From Gemmiger formicilis (GTDB taxonomy: Bacteria; Bacillota; Clostridia; Oscillospirales; Ruminococcaceae): a DNA stretch of 64,000 bases. Below the pieces are notes generated by a model. It made no database searches and was not told the DNA's origin. It worked only from the letters and a program-made list of their open reading frames with translations. A program made the translations under genes and the position numbers. This document shows, in pieces, positions 60,198-64,000 of this stretch. Every line of letters begins with the position of its first letter. The stretch's first letter is position 1. The stretch is taken from assembly GCF_900167555.1 (NCBI RefSeq), contig NZ_FUYF01000005.1:150175-214174 (forward strand), read 5' to 3'.

Positions 60198-60818
60198 ATG
60201 TCCAAAGGCAGTATACTGATCTATACCTCTGCTGCCGGGCAGGCCGCGCCGCTGCCCGGCGTGACCCTGACCGTAACGGATGCGGGCGGCAGCATCCGCG
60301 CCCGGCTCGTCACCGATGCGGACGGCTTTGCCGAAGCCGCCGACCTGCCCGCCCCCGATGCCGCCTACAGTCTGGATGCCGCCAACACAACGGTGCAGCC
60401 CTACGCACTCTACCGCATTGAAGCTGCATTGGACGGCTGGCAGCCCCTTGTGCTGAACGGCGTGCAGGTCTTTGACGCCCAGCAGACCGTGGCGCGGCTG
60501 AACCTGCTGCCCGCAGGAGCGGCCCCCGCTTCCGCCGTCAGCCGCACGGGGGAGGTCGAGACCGACATCGTCACGATCCCGCCGCACACCCTTTTTGGCG
60601 GGAACGGCGGCAGCGGCCCTGCGCCGGAGGAACTGCTGCCCGGCAGCGTGCTGAACCGCATCGTCGTGCCGAAGAAGATCACAGTACACCTGGGCAAGCC
60701 GTCGGCCAACGTCCGCAACGTAACGGTCAGCTTCCAGTCCTATATCGCCAACGTCGCGTCGAGTGAGGTCTACCCTACCTGGGATAGCGCACCCGGCACA
60801 CGGCGCACTTCTATTTAA
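60198..60818 (+). pseudogene. Truncated cell-wall/spore-type protein with YPTW motif
   Basis: 206 residues that match the N-terminal part of Clostridial peptidoglycan-binding/SpoIID-like proteins: a beta-sandwich of carboxypeptidase-regulatory type (1-100, ending WQPLVLNGVQVFDAQQTVARL), a linker, then KKITVHLGKPSANVRNVTVS and ASSEVYPTWDSA. In intact relatives, as I recall them, the sequence runs on (…ALRANI…) into a long catalytic part. Here similarity ends after Ala198 and eight unrelated residues follow before a stop that overlaps the recombinase stop. ATG at 60198 with AGGAGGTG. It looks like a gene cut by the recombinase element. Confidence 0.65.
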
Positions 60819-62044
60819 AAGCTCCACCGCAGCTCTATACGGCGTGTGCCGTCCTGCGGCGGGTAAACGGTAATGCTTTGCAGCAGGGCCGCGGCTTGGT
60901 CCTGCGTCAGCTGCCCCGGCGCAGCGGCATAGCGGGACAACTGCTTTTCGACAAGCGCCTCGGCGTCGCACAGCGGCCAGTAGGGCTGGCCCGGGCAGGC
61001 GGTCTTGCTCCGGCGCGCCGTGCGGCAGCGGAAGTACCGCCGCGCCGCCGCGCCGGTCAGCTCCATCTTGCCTCCGCAGACACCACACCGGACAAACCCA
61101 GCCAGCGGGTGGCGCGCTGCCGCTGTCTGTCCGCCATGCGCCGCCAGCCGCGCCTGTACCGCTGCAAAATCCGCCCGGCTGATGAGCGGTACGTGGGTGC
61201 CGGGTACGATGATCCAATCCTCCCGCGGCAGGCGGATGACTCTGCGGGACTTGTAATTCAGCTTGCGCACGCGGCCCTGCTCCAGATCGCCCGCGTAGGT
61301 CTGCGTGGACAGAATGCGCCGCACCGTTGCCTTGCACCACAGCGGCGCGGGCGTGGGGCGCGGCTGGCCAGCACTGACCGCGCGGTAGGCGGACGGCGGC
61401 GGCACGCTCTGCGCGTTGAGGGTCTGGGCGATCCTGCCCACGCCGTTTCCCTGCAGGTACAGCGCAAATATCTGCCGCACGACCTGCGCGGCAGGTTCGT
61501 CCGGGAGCAGACGGCTGTGATCCTGCGGATTCTTCCGGTAGCCGTAGAGCGCAAAGCTCGCAATGTAGCTCCCGCTGCGCCGCTTGTGGTCCAGCACAGC
61601 CCGCACATTCCCGGACAGATCCTCCAGGTACCACTCATTGATAAGTCCGTTGATTTGGCGTGCCTTTTTGCCTGCCGGGTCGCAGGTATCCACATGGTCC
61701 AGCACCGCGATGAACCGCACGCCCCATTCCGGGAACAGTCCGTGCAGATATTTTTCTACCAACTCCATGTCACGGGTGAACCGCGACTGTGTTTTTGCCA
61801 GAATGACCTCAAATTTGCCCGCCCGCGCGTCGGCCAGCATCGCGTTGAAGCCTGGCCGCGCACGGTCAATGCCGGAGTAGTCCTCGTCGGCGTATACCCT
61901 ATAAATACGGTAGCCGTGGTCCGCAGCCCAGGCCAGCAGCAGCGCCCGCTGGTTGCGGATGCTCTCGGACTCGCGCGCGGTCTTTTCCTCGTCCTCCTTG
62001 CTCAGGCGGCAGTAGACCGCCGCCCAGCCCTTACGCGGTGGCAT
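60815..62044 (-). CDS. Large serine recombinase
   Basis: Site-specific recombinase of the resolvase/invertase superfamily, 409 residues. The catalytic domain has Ser15 (AAVYCRLSKED), the Arg-bearing KTQSRFTRDM, then helix E; the recombinase domain is GYRKNPQDHSRLLPDEPAAQ and the zinc ribbon FVRCGVCGGKMELTG ... RCRTARRSKTACPG. The C-terminal coiled coil is short, so it is at the small end of the family. It overlaps by 14 bp with a 43-residue ORF upstream and its stop overlaps the stop of the truncated gene. No att-site repeats could be found by eye. Confidence 0.9.
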   Translation of the reverse strand: MPPRKGWAAVYCRLSKEDEEKTARESESIRNQRALLLAWAADHGYRIYRVYADEDYSGIDRARPGFNAMLADARAGKFEVILAKTQSRFTRDMELVEKYLHGLFPEWGVRFIAVLDHVDTCDPAGKKARQINGLINEWYLEDLSGNVRAVLDHKRRSGSYIASFALYGYRKNPQDHSRLLPDEPAAQVVRQIFALYLQGNGVGRIAQTLNAQSVPPPSAYRAVSAGQPRPTPAPLWCKATVRRILSTQTYAGDLEQGRVRKLNYKSRRVIRLPREDWIIVPGTHVPLISRADFAAVQARLAAHGGQTAAARHPLAGFVRCGVCGGKMELTGAAARRYFRCRTARRSKTACPGQPYWPLCDAEALVEKQLSRYAAAPGQLTQDQAAALLQSITVYPPQDGTRRIELRWSF

Positions 62045-62162
62045 CGGTGCCGCCGTCCTTTGGACCGTTTATCAGCCGCAGCTGTTGTAAAAGGTGTTCA
62101 AGGTTTCGCCGCCGCTCCTTCTCGGTTTCCGACTGGAAAAACTCGATAACGGTATACTGCAT
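62031..62162 (-). CDS. 43-residue ORF coupled to the recombinase
   Basis: Too short for usual gene calls. It reads MQYTVIEFFQ, then a charged helix ETEKERRRNLEHLLQQLRLI, ends DATA and stops inside the recombinase start (overlap 14 bp, frame shifted). The ATG at 62160-62162 has a strong GGGGAGGGG 6 bases upstream, stronger than anything before the recombinase ATG, so coupled translation is likely. A helical accessory or regulator of the recombinase is possible; function unknown. Confidence 0.6.
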   Translation of the reverse strand: MQYTVIEFFQSETEKERRRNLEHLLQQLRLINGPKDGGTDATA

Positions 62163-62212
62163 TCTCACCCCTCCCCTGCTGCATTGTACGCCGTATCCTG
62201 CCCAGGCAGCAC

Positions 62213-62247
62213 AAAAGCGGCACAGCCTTCGCCGTGCCGCTTTTTCC
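62213..62247. terminator. Terminator after the alpha/beta hydrolase
   Basis: AAAAGCGGCACAGCCTTCGC...CGTGCCGCTTTTT: an 11-bp stem with U-runs on both strands. Confidence 0.88.
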
Positions 62248-62263
62248 TATCGAATCCGACGCA

Positions 62264-63283
62264 TTACGCCATATAAGGCGCAATAAAATCAAACACCGTA
62301 TCCCAGTAGCTGTCCCCCAGTGCGTACATGGCCTCACCGTGGCCCGCGCCCTCAGCGGTCAGCTCAGCCTTGTTGTCGCCGGGCTTGGCATTGTACAGTG
62401 TATCCATCATCTCGTAGGGGATGAAGTCGTCCGCCGTGCCGTGGATGAAAAGCATAGGCTTTTCGCAGTGCGCTACCTGCACAAGGGCGCTCGCTTCGGT
62501 GAAGCTGTACCCTGCGCGCAGCCTGGCGACACCGCTGGCCGTATACAAAATCGGGAACTCCGGCAGCCCGAACCGCAGCTGCAACTCACTGGAAAAAATA
62601 TCCCACACACTGGTGTAGCCGCAGTCCTCCACGAAGGCTTTCACATTGTCGGGTGTGCTCTCCCCTGCCGTCATCATCGTTGTAGCCGCTCCCATTGAGA
62701 TGCCGTGGACGACGATTTTTGCTTCGGGGTCCTGCTCGATAATATAGTCGATCCATTGCAGGACATCCTTGCGATCCAGCCAGCCCATGCCGACATAGTC
62801 GCCCTCGCTCTCGCCGCAGGCCCGCAGGTCGGGTGCGATCACTTGATAGCCAGCTTCATAATAGGGCGCTGCCAACTGCAGCGCGCCTGTGTAGTCACCG
62901 CGGTATCCGTGCAGTACAAGGGCCCAACGGTGCGTGTCAGCGGTCTCTGCATTGGCGTAGTAAACGCCGTGCAAGGTCAGGCCGTCGTCCGCGGTCAGGG
63001 TCACATCCCGGCCAGGGTGTTCCTTCGTGAAAGTATCGATCTTACTTTTATATGCCGCGCGGTTGTCCTCCATGACCGCCTCAACACTGTCCGCCGGTGC
63101 ATCCACCTCCAGTGCCACCTCTCGGTCACCACCGTTGCCGCTGCGGCCAATCGCATAATTGACCAGATAATTACTGATAAATATCAGCGCCGCAGCCAAC
63201 GCAACGACCACTACGCCCGCTGCGATTAGAAGTTTCTTTTTCGTGTTTGCTTTCGTTTTCACTTTGCTTTCCCTTTCTACCAT
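62264..63283 (-). CDS. Membrane-anchored alpha/beta hydrolase
   Basis: A 339-residue serine hydrolase with one N-terminal membrane anchor (about residues 17-42) and the catalytic domain outside. The nucleophile elbow is VHGISMGAATTM, the oxyanion part LVLHGYRGD, the acid in HGTADDFIPYE and the histidine in AGHGEAM. It resembles the YqkD-type/peptidase-S9-like hydrolases of Firmicutes; substrate unknown. I prefer the ATG at 63281-63283; a TTG six codons upstream is possible, and the ribosome site is weak for both. Single gene. Confidence 0.85.
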   Translation of the reverse strand: MVERESKVKTKANTKKKLLIAAGVVVVALAAALIFISNYLVNYAIGRSGNGGDREVALEVDAPADSVEAVMEDNRAAYKSKIDTFTKEHPGRDVTLTADDGLTLHGVYYANAETADTHRWALVLHGYRGDYTGALQLAAPYYEAGYQVIAPDLRACGESEGDYVGMGWLDRKDVLQWIDYIIEQDPEAKIVVHGISMGAATTMMTAGESTPDNVKAFVEDCGYTSVWDIFSSELQLRFGLPEFPILYTASGVARLRAGYSFTEASALVQVAHCEKPMLFIHGTADDFIPYEMMDTLYNAKPGDNKAELTAEGAGHGEAMYALGDSYWDTVFDFIAPYMA

Positions 63284-63358
63284 TGCATGATTGCTCAACA
63301 ATAGTTGCCAGTATACCGCAGAGTTCTTGATTTGTCAACAGTATAAATAAAAAAGTAA

Positions 63359-63459
63359 AGGCAATACCGCATAATTCTAAGTGCCGATACGGCGAGCGAG
63401 GTGCGGCAGCTGCCGGAGCGGTGCTTAAGCCGTAAGGCGGGAATTATGCGGTGTTGCCT
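63359..63459. repeat. Family 4 miniature element, short copy
   Basis: Ends AGGCAATACCGCATAATTC and GAATTATGCGGTGTTGCCT as in the copy at 56757-56931; total 101 bp. The interior matches the longer copy on both sides of its 74-bp extra segment. Confidence 0.85.
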
Positions 63460-63547
63460 AAAGCTGGGCGTTCTTGCAGGCGTATCGTTTCCTCCCTCCG
63501 ACTGCTGTACCCGCTTGCGGCAGTAACAGGCTTTCCGAAGAATCTCT

Positions 63548-63571
63548 GTAGGGGCCGGACATGTCCGGCCC
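63548..63571. repeat. Family 2 half element
   Basis: GTAGGGGCCGGACATGTCCG followed by GCCC, one arm only. Confidence 0.7.
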
Positions 63572-63616
63572 GCCGCCTTCCTCTATCGTCCTTTTCCGTT
63601 TCCGGCATTCTGCATA

Positions 63617-63651
63617 AACAAAAAAGCCCTGCTCAAATCTGAGCAGGGCTT
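63617..63651 (-). terminator. Terminator of the rRNA operon
   Basis: AAGCCCTGCTCAGATTTGAG then CAGGGCTT and TTTTTT on the minus strand, just after 5S rRNA. Confidence 0.92.
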
Positions 63652-63659
63652 AAAGAGAA

Positions 63660-63775
<116 letters not shown>

Positions 63776-63876
63776 CATTCACATGGCGCTTGTCATGCTT
63801 CTCTTTTGTTGAGGATGTACCCTCAAAACTGAATATCGAACTGCTTTCTTAGCAAATAGAGTATCTGATCAAGATG

Positions 63877-64000
63877 GGGTCAAGCCCTCGACCTATTAGT
63901 ACACGCTAGCTGAACGGATCACTCCGCTTACACTGTGTGCCTATCAACCTTGTAGTCTTCAAGGGGTCTTACCTGATTGACTCAGTGGGATATCTTATCT
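63877..64000 (-). rRNA. rrl: 23S ribosomal RNA, 3' end (partial)
   Basis: The complement of the last ~124 bases of 23S rRNA (sense ...TAATAGGTCGAGGGCTTGACC), as seen at the 3' end in many Firmicutes. Separated from 5S by about 100 bp. The rest lies beyond the window. Confidence 0.93.

Larger units (their letters stand above)
63284..63659. other. Gap between hydrolase and 5S rRNA
   Basis: 376 bp without a gene: a family 4 miniature element (63359-63459), a family 2 half element (63548-63571) and the rRNA operon terminator (63617-63651). Confidence 0.75.

Noticed and set aside
60126..61634. Upstream extension of the AAA ATPase frame to 791 codons
   Set aside because: The extra part is antisense to the truncated wall gene and out of frame with the recombinase; a strong ribosome site marks the start at 60125.
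59259..62162. Phage-defence island (AAA ATPase plus recombinase)
   Set aside because: The ATPase has no nuclease or toxin partner, and the genes between do not resemble known defence systems. The evidence is too thin.

Overview
The window is chromosomal DNA from a GC-rich, low-motility-type gut Firmicute, most likely a member of the Oscillospirales/Ruminococcaceae near Gemmiger, Subdoligranulum or Faecalibacterium. The basis is the gene content (single-chain glycyl-tRNA synthetase, Firmicutes-type nusA operon with ylxR and ylxQ, TmcAL beside acetate kinase, sigma-A/DnaG/Dgt cluster), the strong G/C preference at third codon positions, and the many palindromic intergenic repeats. The genus is an inference; no 16S sequence lies in the window. 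Nearly all genes are on the minus strand, and the right edge enters an rRNA operon read on the same strand (5S complete, 23S 3' end).

Layout from left to right: rpoC (cut by the left edge) and rpoB with a consensus promoter; a YczE-like membrane protein; an NSS-type sodium symporter and a divergent MerR/TipA-type regulator; the sigA-dnaG-dgt cluster; a YigZ protein and ribosomal protein L31; a divergent type IIA topoisomerase pair; a GH25 muramidase; a Qnr-like pentapeptide protein coupled to an SDR reductase; tadA and a CPBP protease, divergent from a LysR regulator; an orphan GltD-like reductase; tmcAL divergent from ackA; then the full nusA operon running right to left (rimP, nusA, ylxR, ylxQ, infB, rbfA, nrnA, truB, ribF, rpsO, pnp). 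After this come an acyltransferase and M29 aminopeptidase, murC, a 73-residue unknown protein, glyS, a large membrane protein with an aldose epimerase, a metal-exporter-like permease with a transposase-domain remnant, a 1226-residue protein resembling a dead P-type ATPase, rlmB, fba, an AAA ATPase, a truncated spore/cell-wall type protein abutting a serine recombinase, and an alpha/beta hydrolase.

Most genes are housekeeping: transcription, RNA maturation, translation initiation, DNA priming and topology, wall synthesis and acetate/glycolytic metabolism. The most unusual items are the P-type ATPase-like protein at 53012-56692, which keeps the family layout but has lost its phosphorylation and dephosphorylation motifs behind a 680-residue disordered N-terminus; a tipA-like gene with a strong internal start that should give a second, drug-binding-domain-only protein; the cell-wall gene truncated next to a serine recombinase; hairpin attenuator candidates in front of rimP-nusA and of the CPBP gene; and at least five families of dispersed inverted repeats that fill the gaps between genes, including gaps inside operons.
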